Shown: positions 1 through 5,771 of the stretch, piece by piece
Layout of the letters: each line of letters starts with the position of its first letter
Position numbering within the stretch: position 1 is the first letter of the stretch
Assembly (NCBI GenBank): GCA_013349485.1
Contig: DUZM01000063.1
Span: forward strand, 1 to 13,335
DNA length: 13,335 nt
Reading direction: 5' to 3'
From: Candidatus Hydrogenedentota bacterium
GTDB lineage: Bacteria > Hydrogenedentota > Hydrogenedentia > Hydrogenedentales > SLHB01
Translations under genes and position numbers: made by a program
Notes under the pieces: model-generated
Told to the model about the DNA's origin: nothing
What the model saw: only the letters and a program-made list of their open reading frames with translations
The model's database searches: none

Positions 1-563
1 CGGCCACGAATCGCGATCTCGAGGAAATGGTCAAAGAAGGCGAGTTTCGACAAGACCTCTTTTACCGGCTCAACGTGATTGACGTCGCCGTGCCGCCGCT
101 TCGTGAGCGCAAGGACGATATTCCGTTGTTGGTCAGGCATTTTGTCGAAAAGCACGCACAGAAGCTCGGAAGGGAAGCGATGACGGTTACGCCCGACGCC
201 GAGGCGGCGCTGCGGCGCTTCGAGTGGCCGGGCAACGTGCGCGAGCTGATGAACGTCATCGAACGCGCCGTAGCCCTCTGTACAGGCGACCGCATCGACT
301 GCGCGGACCTGCCCTCACAGGTCTGCGACCACGTAGCGGCGCCCGGCAAAGACGTCACGCAATTGCCTCCGGGCGGACTCGATCTCGAAACCCTAATCGC
401 CGAAATCGAAACGGGGCTGATAGAACAAGCCCTCCAAAACGGCCGCCATTCGCGGAAACGTGCCGCGCAACTGCTCGGGCTCACTACCCGCTCACTTCGA
501 TACCGGCTGCAAAAATACGGCCTTGACTCGGACGAAGCGCCGGGCGACAATCCGGGACTTTGA
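1..563 (+). CDS. Sigma54-dependent NtrC-family response regulator, C-terminal part (5' end outside window)
   Basis: This is the end of an enhancer-binding activator that remodels RNA polymerase bound to sigma54, using ATP hydrolysis by an AAA+ domain. The reading frame is open from base 3 with no start inside the window. Visible are the late AAA+ motifs: the FRQDLFYRLNV stretch (sensor I / arginine-finger region), PLRERKDDIPLL, and the sensor II motif WPGNVREL. A linker follows, then a C-terminal Fis-type helix-turn-helix (HSRKRAAQLLGLTTRSLRYRLQKYG) that would bind enhancer DNA. The receiver or sensor domain, the Walker motifs and the GAFTGA loop lie upstream of the window, so the signal it answers to is unknown. 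The stop codon is at 561-563, four bases from the convergent tyrS stop. The family assignment is secure; whether it is NtrC, PilR, AtoC or another member cannot be told from this piece. Confidence 0.93.
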   Translation, partial: ATNRDLEEMVKEGEFRQDLFYRLNVIDVAVPPLRERKDDIPLLVRHFVEKHAQKLGREAMTVTPDAEAALRRFEWPGNVRELMNVIERAVALCTGDRIDCADLPSQVCDHVAAPGKDVTQLPPGGLDLETLIAEIETGLIEQALQNGRHSRKRAAQLLGLTTRSLRYRLQKYGLDSDEAPGDNPGL

Positions 564-567
564 GCCG

Positions 568-1848
568 TCAATCTTCGACGAACTTCAGCAGGTGATAATT
601 CCTTTTCCCTTTTCGGACCACGGCAATGTGCCTCGAGGCCAGGGCGCGTGCGCTGAGTTTGGCGTCTTCGGTTTCGACGCGTTCGTTGTTGACGTACAGC
701 CCGCCGTTGCGGATCATCCTGCGGGCTTCGCCTTTCGTTCCAAACACGCCGCTCTCGACCAGCACGTCCACCAGCGGCCGGCCTGCACTAAGCTCGGTGC
801 GCGGCCGCTTGCACGAGGGTACCTCGCTGAAAACATCCTCGAGCGTGGCGTCGTCGAGCCCTGCGATATCACCCCCAAACATGGCCTGAGAGGCGCGGAC
901 GGCGTTTCGTGCGGCCTGTTCCCCATGCACCAGACGCGTCACCTCCTCGGCGAGTTTGCGATGGGCTGCTCGCTTCTCGGGCGCGGCCTTAAGTTCGCGT
1001 TCGAGTGTGGCGATCTCGTCAAGGCCTAGCAGCGTGAAATAACGAAGAAAGACCGGCACTTGCGCATCCGCTTGGTTCACCCAGAACTGATAGAATCTAT
1101 ACGGCGACGTTCGCGTTGCATCGAGCCAGACGTTGCCGGACTCGGTCTTGCCGAATTTCGATCCGTCCGGTTTCGTGACAAGGGGAAACGTCAGGCCGAA
1201 GGTTGTCGCCCCCGCCCGCAACCGCCGCGTCAGGTCCATGCCCGCCACGATATTTCCCCACTGGTCGCTGCCCCCTAACTGCAACCGGCAACCGTAGTTA
1301 TCGTGAAGGTACAAGAAGTCATAGGCCTGAAGAAGCTGGTACGAGAATTCCGTGTAGCTGATGCCGTGTTCTCTATCCTCGAGGCGCTGTCGGACGGACT
1401 CTTTTGCCATCATCGCGTTGATTGAAAAGTGTTTACCGATATCGCGTAGAAAATCAAGGAGGTTCAGCTCGCACAGCCAAGTCGCATTATTCACCATCAC
1501 CGCCGCATTGTCCCCGGAGAAATCCAAGAAACGCTCCAGCTGCGAGCGAATCCCAGCGACATACTTCTCGGCTTGTTCCCGAGACAACAACTGTCTCTCT
1601 TCCGTCTTCCCGCTCGGATCCCCTATCATGCCCGTCGCGCCGCCCACCAGCGCGATAGGGCGGTGGCCGGCCCGCTGGAAATGCACCAGCCCCATAATCG
1701 CCAATAAGTTGCCGATATGCAGGCTTTCCGCGCTTGGGTCGAATCCGCAGTACACCGTAAACCGTTCCTTGTCCAGCAGTTCTGGAAGTTCATCGTGCGT
1801 GACTTGGTTGACGAACCCGCGCCACGCCAGTTCCTCGAAAAGCCTCAT
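568..1848 (-). CDS. tyrS: Tyrosine--tRNA ligase (TyrRS)
   Basis: Cytoplasmic class I aminoacyl-tRNA synthetase that activates tyrosine with ATP and charges tRNA-Tyr. The translation shows the family in order: YCGFDPSAESLHIGN with the HIGH-type signature HIGN, the tyrosine-pocket segment SYTEFSYQLLQAYDF, the QLGGSDQWGNI block, the KMSKS-type loop KFGKTESG, and a C-terminal S4 RNA-binding domain (roughly the last 70 residues, with GEARRMIRNGGLYVNN). Length (426-427 aa) is normal for bacterial TyrRS. Two adjacent ATG codons exist at 1851 and 1848. The Shine-Dalgarno GGGAG (1856-1860) lies 4 nt from the first and 7 nt from the second, so I choose 1848. The gene is monocistronic here, divergent from the pilin-like gene and convergent with the sigma54 activator, and has a good promoter at 2025-2053. 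Confidence 0.97.
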   Translation of the reverse strand: MRLFEELAWRGFVNQVTHDELPELLDKERFTVYCGFDPSAESLHIGNLLAIMGLVHFQRAGHRPIALVGGATGMIGDPSGKTEERQLLSREQAEKYVAGIRSQLERFLDFSGDNAAVMVNNATWLCELNLLDFLRDIGKHFSINAMMAKESVRQRLEDREHGISYTEFSYQLLQAYDFLYLHDNYGCRLQLGGSDQWGNIVAGMDLTRRLRAGATTFGLTFPLVTKPDGSKFGKTESGNVWLDATRTSPYRFYQFWVNQADAQVPVFLRYFTLLGLDEIATLERELKAAPEKRAAHRKLAEEVTRLVHGEQAARNAVRASQAMFGGDIAGLDDATLEDVFSEVPSCKRPRTELSAGRPLVDVLVESGVFGTKGEARRMIRNGGLYVNNERVETEDAKLSARALASRHIAVVRKGKRNYHLLKFVED

Positions 1849-1855
1849 CATAGTG

Positions 1856-1860
1856 CTCCC
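1856..1860 (-). promoter_or_regulatory. Ribosome binding site of tyrS
   Basis: Reading the minus strand gives GGGAG, then CACT, then two consecutive ATG codons. Spacing of 7 nt to the second ATG is closer to the usual optimum than 4 nt to the first, which favours a start at 1848. Confidence 0.6.
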
Positions 1861-1955
1861 TGAAAAACGGGGACTGCTCCGAAACGTGCTCCGATATCAC
1901 GCCGATCCCAAGACGCGGCCGGCGCGGACAGGCGGGTCAGGCGCGGCGGTACGCG

Positions 1956-1980
1956 CCGCAGGCGCACGAAACGCCTGCGG
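1956..1980 (-). promoter_or_regulatory. Perfect 9-bp hairpin in the predicted tyrS leader RNA
   Basis: CCGCAGGCG at 1956-1964 is exactly complementary to CGCCTGCGG at 1972-1980, with a 7-nt loop. A competing 6-bp pairing exists just to the left (GGCGCG at 1940-1945 with CGCGCC at 1952-1957) and shares bases 1956-1957, so the two structures exclude each other. No T-tract follows on either strand, so this is not a standard intrinsic terminator. It may influence tyrS translation or mRNA stability; that role is inference. Confidence 0.4.
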
Positions 1981-2024
1981 GGATCCCTCCGCATATGAAT
2001 CGAGCTTGCCAACGCATGCTGCAT

Positions 2025-2053
2025 AATGTAGCAAAACCGGCGTCGTGCGTCAA
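2025..2053 (-). promoter_or_regulatory. Predicted sigma70-type promoter of tyrS
   Basis: On the minus strand, TTGACG (2048-2053) is followed after exactly 17 nt by TACATT (2025-2030). The -35 box matches consensus at 5 of 6 positions and the -10 at 4 of 6 with the conserved first TA and last T. It faces tyrS and lies back to back with the promoter at 2083-2110, 29 bp away. Confidence 0.6.
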
Positions 2054-2082
2054 AGGGGCGTCGAGGCGGCAGAATTCGACCT

Positions 2083-2110
2083 TTGCAAATCGTTGCGAAA
2101 AGTGTAATAT
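2083..2110 (+). promoter_or_regulatory. Predicted sigma70-type promoter of the pilin-like gene
   Basis: TTGCAA (2083-2088), 16-nt spacer, TAATAT (2105-2110), in an AT-richer stretch. It would start transcription near 2117 and give a leader of about 75 nt before the ATG at 2192. Confidence 0.5.
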
Positions 2111-2178
2111 AGCCCAAAGTAGACTGTCAGATTTTGCAGCATTCGAATTATTCTTGTGGTCTATTATTGATGCGTAAT

Positions 2179-2185
2179 GGGAGGA
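2179..2185 (+). promoter_or_regulatory. Ribosome binding site that fixes the pilin-like start
   Basis: GGGAGGA is an almost complete Shine-Dalgarno sequence, 6 nt before the ATG at 2192. It overlaps the in-frame ATG at 2177, which lacks a comparable site of its own, so the start at 2192 is preferred. That start also gives a textbook short prepilin leader (MVSRKG). Confidence 0.75.
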
Positions 2186-2191
2186 CTTGTC

Positions 2192-3253
2192 ATGGTAAGC
2201 CGAAAGGGTTTCACGCTTATTGAATTGCTGGTGGTCATTAGCGTCATCAGCATCCTAGGTGCTATCTTGTTGCCGACGCTGGGCCGGGCGCGCGAGGCAG
2301 CGCGCCGCGCGGCATGCATGTCAAACCTTAAGCAAATTGGCTTGGTCTTCAAAATGTACGTGAATGAGGTGAGAGGAGAATACTTCCCGCCTAAGGCCCC
2401 GGTCTACGAATCCTTTACTTTCGACATCGAGCAGCTCTATCCAGAGTACCTCAATGCAACCGACATTCTTGCCTGCCCTTCCGATCCGGATGAGGATGAT
2501 TACTTCACGCCGGGCATCAAGGAGGAGGCGGGCGAACCGAGGAACTGGGTTCATGACGAGGAAAGTGAGGACTGGTTCGGCGTCAATCTCGGTATAACCA
2601 AGGACGATGAGCGATACGGCACGTTTGATCTCGTGAAATTCGCCAAACTGGGCGACGCATCCTACGTCTACTTTGGCTGGATGATTGGGAAGAACGACGT
2701 CATATTGTCGCATCTGCCTACACCGTACGAAAGCATGTACTTCCTCGGGCTCTACAGCATCAAGTACGCTGAAGCTACGATCCCCGGGGACGTCGATCTG
2801 GGCTACCCGGCCGGCCCTGGGAGCCCGCCCGCGGGCGGGCCTGGCGCGCGTGACCTGATGAGAAAGAAGCTTACATTCAACTCCGGCGATTTCGACGCGG
2901 CCAATGACTGGGCTACGGCGAAACTCGGGGAACCGCCCGGCACATATCCCCTTCCTGTACCTAGCACACACCCGACGCTCGGCGTTTCCACGCTTGTCCT
3001 CTATCGTCTCAGAGAAGGAATCGAGCGGTTTCTTATCACGGATATCAACAATCCTGTCAAAACCGAAGCTGCTCAGTCCATCGTGCCAACGATTTGGGAC
3101 GTGACGTCGACCATACCGAAGGACTTCAACCATATTGCCGGCGGGACTAACGTGATGTTCATGGATGGTCATGTGGAATTCCTCAAGTATCCGAACGACA
3201 GGTTTCCGGTGACGAAAGAGTACGCCTACCTATCGCAATTCCGCACGCAGTAG
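2192..3253 (+). CDS. Type II pseudopilin-like protein, DUF1559 / H-X9-DG family
   Basis: Predicted secreted or cell-surface protein of 353 aa with a class III (prepilin) signal. The leader MVSRKG ends in Gly6, cleavage would expose Phe7, and Glu11 is the conserved +5 glutamate of FTLIELLVVISVISILGA, the hydrophobic N-terminal helix. It then shows the hallmark of the DUF1559 (SBP_bac_10) family, RRAACMSNLKQIG, and a C-terminal DGHVEFL segment that belongs to the prepilin-type processing-associated H-X9-DG region. Here the His and the DG are 10 residues apart rather than 9 (HIAGG...MDG). The middle is acidic and has a Gly/Pro-rich loop coded at about 2800-2850. These proteins occur in large families in Planctomycetes, Lentisphaerae and relatives, where function is largely unknown. 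No pilus assembly genes are adjacent, so this is an orphan copy with its own promoter. Confidence 0.88.
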   Translation: MVSRKGFTLIELLVVISVISILGAILLPTLGRAREAARRAACMSNLKQIGLVFKMYVNEVRGEYFPPKAPVYESFTFDIEQLYPEYLNATDILACPSDPDEDDYFTPGIKEEAGEPRNWVHDEESEDWFGVNLGITKDDERYGTFDLVKFAKLGDASYVYFGWMIGKNDVILSHLPTPYESMYFLGLYSIKYAEATIPGDVDLGYPAGPGSPPAGGPGARDLMRKKLTFNSGDFDAANDWATAKLGEPPGTYPLPVPSTHPTLGVSTLVLYRLREGIERFLITDINNPVKTEAAQSIVPTIWDVTSTIPKDFNHIAGGTNVMFMDGHVEFLKYPNDRFPVTKEYAYLSQFRTQ

Positions 3254-3439
3254 GTCGAAGATTCGGGAGGGCAAGGCTGCTCCGACCAACCTACGCGCTC
3301 GGAGTCTCGCTGGGCAAATGCAGCAAGGTCGTTATGACGGGGCATACGCCGTTAGACGCAACGGCCTCAAGGCCCATCGATTTCTGCGGTGGCCCGGCCA
3401 TGAGACCACCTTATCAGCCGATTCCCTGCCGAAAGCCTT

Positions 3440-3469
3440 TTGCCGCCGGGGGAATTCGTGTGGTAGTAT
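3440..3469 (+). promoter_or_regulatory. Predicted extended -10 promoter of def-recR
   Basis: TTGCCG (3440-3445), 18-nt spacer, TAGTAT (3464-3469), preceded by TG one base before the -10 box (TGG then TAGTAT), which is the extended -10 motif. The predicted transcription start is near 3476, leaving a leader of only about 23 nt before the def ATG. The rest of 3254-3498 shows no gene and no convincing terminator. Confidence 0.6.
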
Positions 3470-3484
3470 CAATGTTAATTGCAC

Positions 3485-3490
3485 AGAGGA
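3485..3490 (+). promoter_or_regulatory. Ribosome binding site that fixes the def start
   Basis: AGAGGA lies 8 nt before the ATG at 3499. The frame stays open back to an ATG at 3334, but those 55 extra codons precede the predicted promoter and do not resemble a deformylase, so 3499 is taken as the start. Confidence 0.7.
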
Positions 3491-3498
3491 TTCAGAAG

Positions 3499-4014
3499 AT
3501 GGCTGTTTTGGACTTGGTTATATACCCCGACGACCCCCTGACAAAAAGGGCGAAACCATTCAGCGAAATTGGACGCGACGAAGCCAAGCTCGCCGCGGAC
3601 ATGCTCGATACGATGCATGCCTACGAGGGCGTAGGCTTGGCCGGACCTCAAGTGGGCGTGGGCCGGCAGATCATCACCGTACAAGAACCGGGCGGACAAC
3701 CGCGATGCCTGTTGAATCCCGATATTGTACTGCGCGAAGGACAAGAAACGGGCGAGGAGGGATGCCTTAGCTTTCCCGAGCTGTACGCCGTGGTGCCCCG
3801 CGCAGAACGCATTCGCGTGATCGGATTCGACGAGAAAGGCGCCTCGGTCGAGTTCGAGGCGGCCGGAATGCTCGCCCGCATCATACAACACGAAGTCGAT
3901 CACCTTTCCGGCGTCGTCTTCATCGATCGCCTTGATGTGCTCTCGCGCCAGGCGAAACTCGAGGAATGGAACGAGATGCGCGCAAGAATGGCCGCCGCTA
4001 TCCGTAAAGGCTGA
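3499..4014 (+). CDS. def: Peptide deformylase
   Basis: Metallo-hydrolase that removes the formyl group from the N-terminal methionine of nascent proteins in the cytoplasm. At 171 aa it is the standard bacterial length. All three family motifs are visible: motif 1 GVGLAGPQ (residues 44-51; the usual second alanine is Gly49), motif 2 EGCLS (87-91) with metal ligand Cys89, and motif 3 HEVDH (131-135) with ligands His131 and His135 and catalytic Glu132. It is the first gene of a two-gene unit with recR, whose start follows the def stop by 8 nt. In many bacteria def pairs with fmt; here fmt is not adjacent, and recR takes that place. Confidence 0.97.
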   Translation: MAVLDLVIYPDDPLTKRAKPFSEIGRDEAKLAADMLDTMHAYEGVGLAGPQVGVGRQIITVQEPGGQPRCLLNPDIVLREGQETGEEGCLSFPELYAVVPRAERIRVIGFDEKGASVEFEAAGMLARIIQHEVDHLSGVVFIDRLDVLSRQAKLEEWNEMRARMAAAIRKG

Positions 4015-4022
4015 CCACGTCC

Positions 4023-4622
4023 ATGTTGACCGATTCTCCCGCTTTCGAACAGCTCATTGACGCGCTGCGCAGATTACCCGGCATAGGCAAGCGCTCGGCC
4101 GAACGGTTGGCCCTTCATCTGCTCGGCGCCCCGGGCAATGACGCAGAAACGTTGCGCGAGGCCATCGGCGAAGCGCGCGCGCGAGTGGCGACGTGTTCCG
4201 TCTGCTGCGATTTGACCGAAACGGACCCGTGTTCGGTATGTGTCGACGAGCGTCGGGACCGATCAACGGTTTGCGTCGTCGAGCATCCCTCCGGCGCCAT
4301 GGCCATCGAATCGGGCCGCGCATACCGCGGCGTTTACCACGTGCTGCACGGGGTGCTTGACCCGCTCGAAGGCGTCGGGCCCAATGAGCTGACCGTCGAG
4401 AAACTCTTGGCGCGCGTCGAGGCCGGCGGCGTTAAAGAAGTGATCGTAGCCACAAATGCCACGGCGGAAGGCGAGGCCACCGCAATGTATCTGTCGCGAA
4501 GGATAGGCGCGCTTGGCGTAGCCGTAAGCCGAATCGCCCACGGCGTACCCATGGGGAGCGGCCTGGAATTCGCGGACAACGTCACCTTGACTCGCGCGAT
4601 CGAGGGGCGGCGCAGACTATAG
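4023..4622 (+). CDS. recR: Recombination mediator protein RecR
   Basis: RecR works with RecO (and RecF) to load RecA onto SSB-coated single-stranded DNA during gap repair. The 199-aa protein is full length and shows the family order: an N-terminal helix-hairpin-helix (LRRLPGIGKRSAERLALHLL, about 16-34), a four-cysteine zinc finger with Cys58, Cys61, Cys70 and Cys73 (CSVC...CSVC), and a Toprim domain beginning VCVVE with Glu87. The conserved ATNATAEGEATAMYL and GVPMGSGLEFADNVTL blocks follow. The start lies 8 nt after the def stop with no strong Shine-Dalgarno, so translation is probably helped by def. It ends 13 nt before the convergent stop of the membrane protein gene. No dnaX or ybaB neighbour, the frequent context of recR, is present. 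Confidence 0.97.
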   Translation: MLTDSPAFEQLIDALRRLPGIGKRSAERLALHLLGAPGNDAETLREAIGEARARVATCSVCCDLTETDPCSVCVDERRDRSTVCVVEHPSGAMAIESGRAYRGVYHVLHGVLDPLEGVGPNELTVEKLLARVEAGGVKEVIVATNATAEGEATAMYLSRRIGALGVAVSRIAHGVPMGSGLEFADNVTLTRAIEGRRRL

Positions 4623-4635
4623 CCGCCGATGCGGG

Positions 4636-5583
4636 CTAAATGTCCTGCAAGAGTTTTCGCACCAGTTGCCGCACGTTCCCAACGTCGTACGTGGCCGTTA
4701 TGGTTTGGCCATCCATCGCGATCTGTTCTTTGTACTCAAGGTTGTAGTAGTTTATCAACGCGGCCCCGTACGCCGCCGCGTATTCCTCGAAGGAAAACTT
4801 GATGAGGCGCTGCGTGAACGATTCCACCTCCGGGCGGCACTCGATGACAAGGGAGATCGTTGCCCGGTCGGCCGAGACCAAGTCGGCCTGGGCGCGTATT
4901 GACGAAACCATCTGCAGCATTTTCGCCATTTGGTCTGAATCGGGGTCTTCCTGAATCCAACCCAAGTTCCGCATGGCCGCAAAGAGGGGATAGACGCCGC
5001 CGTCGCGATTGTCGAGCACCGCCTCGAACAGATGGCCGCCGTCGAGTACCAGCGGCGTTAACGTCGGCGTATGCAGCCATAGGTCCCACATCGTCTCAGC
5101 CGTCCGCGGCGTCAGGTCACAGCTCCCCGTCAACAGCAGCACGCCTCGTTTCTTACGTACCATCTGCGGCGGTTCCCATGTTACATATCGGAGCGCGCCT
5201 TCTGTGTACACCCTTCCCTCATTTATTCTCTGCGCCAAGATCGGCCCGAAACGTTGCTCGTTCACAAAGACCTTCACGGCTAGGATCTCTTCCTCGAGGT
5301 CTGTGTCCAACAACAACGCCACCTCCCGTGGTAAGGCGCTTTCGAGTACCCAGTCGGGCACCTCCTCGAGGGGCGGATGGTACTCTTTCAAGTAGTCGTG
5401 AAGCAGATAAGGGCGGAATACGGCCTGAACACGGGTCAGCGGGTTGACGAGCGTTGTATGCGATATGCTTGGCGACGTGCGGATGGCGCCGTACTTTCTC
5501 TCGAGCACAAACGCCGCGACGGCGACGAGCACAACGACTATCGCAAGCGCGCCCGCAACGGCGATTACGCAGCCCCTTTTCAC
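4636..5583 (-). CDS. Membrane-anchored hypothetical protein
   Basis: I do not recognise this 315-aa protein. It starts with a GTG codon at 5583, supported by a strong Shine-Dalgarno GAGGAGGG (5590-5597) 6 nt upstream. Residues 6-27 form one hydrophobic segment (VIAVAGALAIVVVLVAVAAFVL) after a basic MKRG, so the protein is probably anchored by its N-terminus with about 285 residues outside the cytoplasm. The rest is a mixed helix/strand, soluble-looking domain without repeats or metal motifs. The segment ALPREVALLLDTDLEEEI loosely recalls the strand-rich openings of some DUF3352-like exported proteins, but I would not assign it. Codon use and GC match the neighbours. It is transcribed alone from a near-consensus promoter (5691-5719) and ends convergently with recR. 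Confidence 0.85.
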   Translation of the reverse strand: MKRGCVIAVAGALAIVVVLVAVAAFVLERKYGAIRTSPSISHTTLVNPLTRVQAVFRPYLLHDYLKEYHPPLEEVPDWVLESALPREVALLLDTDLEEEILAVKVFVNEQRFGPILAQRINEGRVYTEGALRYVTWEPPQMVRKKRGVLLLTGSCDLTPRTAETMWDLWLHTPTLTPLVLDGGHLFEAVLDNRDGGVYPLFAAMRNLGWIQEDPDSDQMAKMLQMVSSIRAQADLVSADRATISLVIECRPEVESFTQRLIKFSFEEYAAAYGAALINYYNLEYKEQIAMDGQTITATYDVGNVRQLVRKLLQDI

Positions 5584-5589
5584 TCCTGA

Positions 5590-5597
5590 CCCTCCTC
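5590..5597 (-). promoter_or_regulatory. Ribosome binding site that supports a GTG start
   Basis: The minus strand reads GAGGAGGG, 6 nt, GTG. An ATG just upstream (5598-5600) is out of frame, so the GTG at 5583 is the likely initiation codon of the membrane protein. Confidence 0.7.
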
Positions 5598-5690
5598 ATG
5601 TATTCTCGAAAACGCGCACGGCAACGGACCAGGCGCTGCAACGACACTCCCCGTTTTCCCAAGCGCGTGCAACGCGGGTAGTGTAACGCT

Positions 5691-5719
5691 ATACTAAGCG
5701 CGCAAAGGCGGGTTGTCAA
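5691..5719 (-). promoter_or_regulatory. Near-consensus sigma70 promoter of the membrane protein gene
   Basis: On the minus strand, a perfect TTGACA (5714-5719) is followed after exactly 17 nt by TAGTAT (5691-5696). Predicted transcription start is near 5684, with a leader of about 100 nt. This is the strongest housekeeping-type promoter in the window and separates the gene from the glgC operon upstream. Confidence 0.75.
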
Positions 5720-5750
5720 CCGACGGCGGGCGCCGCGCCCGGGCGCACTC

Positions 5751-5771
5751 TCGCGCGCTCCGCGCGCGCGA
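5751..5771 (-). terminator. GC-rich hairpin directly after the glgC stop, possible terminator
   Basis: TCGCGCGC (5751-5758) pairs perfectly with GCGCGCGA (5764-5771) around a 5-nt loop, giving an 8-bp stem that begins at the base next to the glgC stop codon (5772-5774). A second GC palindrome (GCGCCCGGGCGC, 5735-5746) follows. No U-tract is present, so termination may be inefficient or the structure may instead protect the mRNA 3' end. Confidence 0.4.

Larger units (their letters stand above)
1849..2191. other. Divergent intergenic control region between tyrS and the pilin-like gene
   Basis: About 340 bp with no credible gene. The left two thirds is GC-rich and would be the tyrS leader; the right third (about 2071-2176) is AT-richer and contains both promoter candidates. 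Predicted tyrS transcription starts near 2018, giving a leader of about 170 nt. Predicted pilin-like gene transcription starts near 2117, giving a leader of about 75 nt. I saw no T-box specifier or antiterminator that I could defend, and no sigma54-type -24/-12 element. Confidence 0.6.

Noticed and set aside
2060..2090. Possible sigma54 (-24/-12) promoter upstream of the pilin-like gene, attractive because a sigma54 activator is in the window
   Set aside because: TTTGCA is present, but no GG occurs 12 bases upstream of the GC; the nearest GG is 5 bases off, so the invariant spacing fails.
2177..2191. In-frame upstream ATG of the pilin-like gene
   Set aside because: The GGGAGGA ribosome binding site overlaps this codon and is correctly spaced for the ATG at 2192, which also gives a standard prepilin leader.
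2321..3172. Long minus-strand open frame (283 codons) opposite the pilin-like gene
   Set aside because: It is the antisense shadow of a gene with clear family motifs; the translation has no recognisable domain.
3280..3304. CTCCGA / TCGGAG inverted repeat after the pilin-like gene as a terminator
   Set aside because: Only 6 bp with a 13-nt loop and no T-tract; too weak to call.
3334..3498. Upstream in-frame extension of def (55 codons)
   Set aside because: The extension lies across the predicted def promoter, does not resemble deformylase, and the ATG at 3499 has a good Shine-Dalgarno and gives the normal family length.
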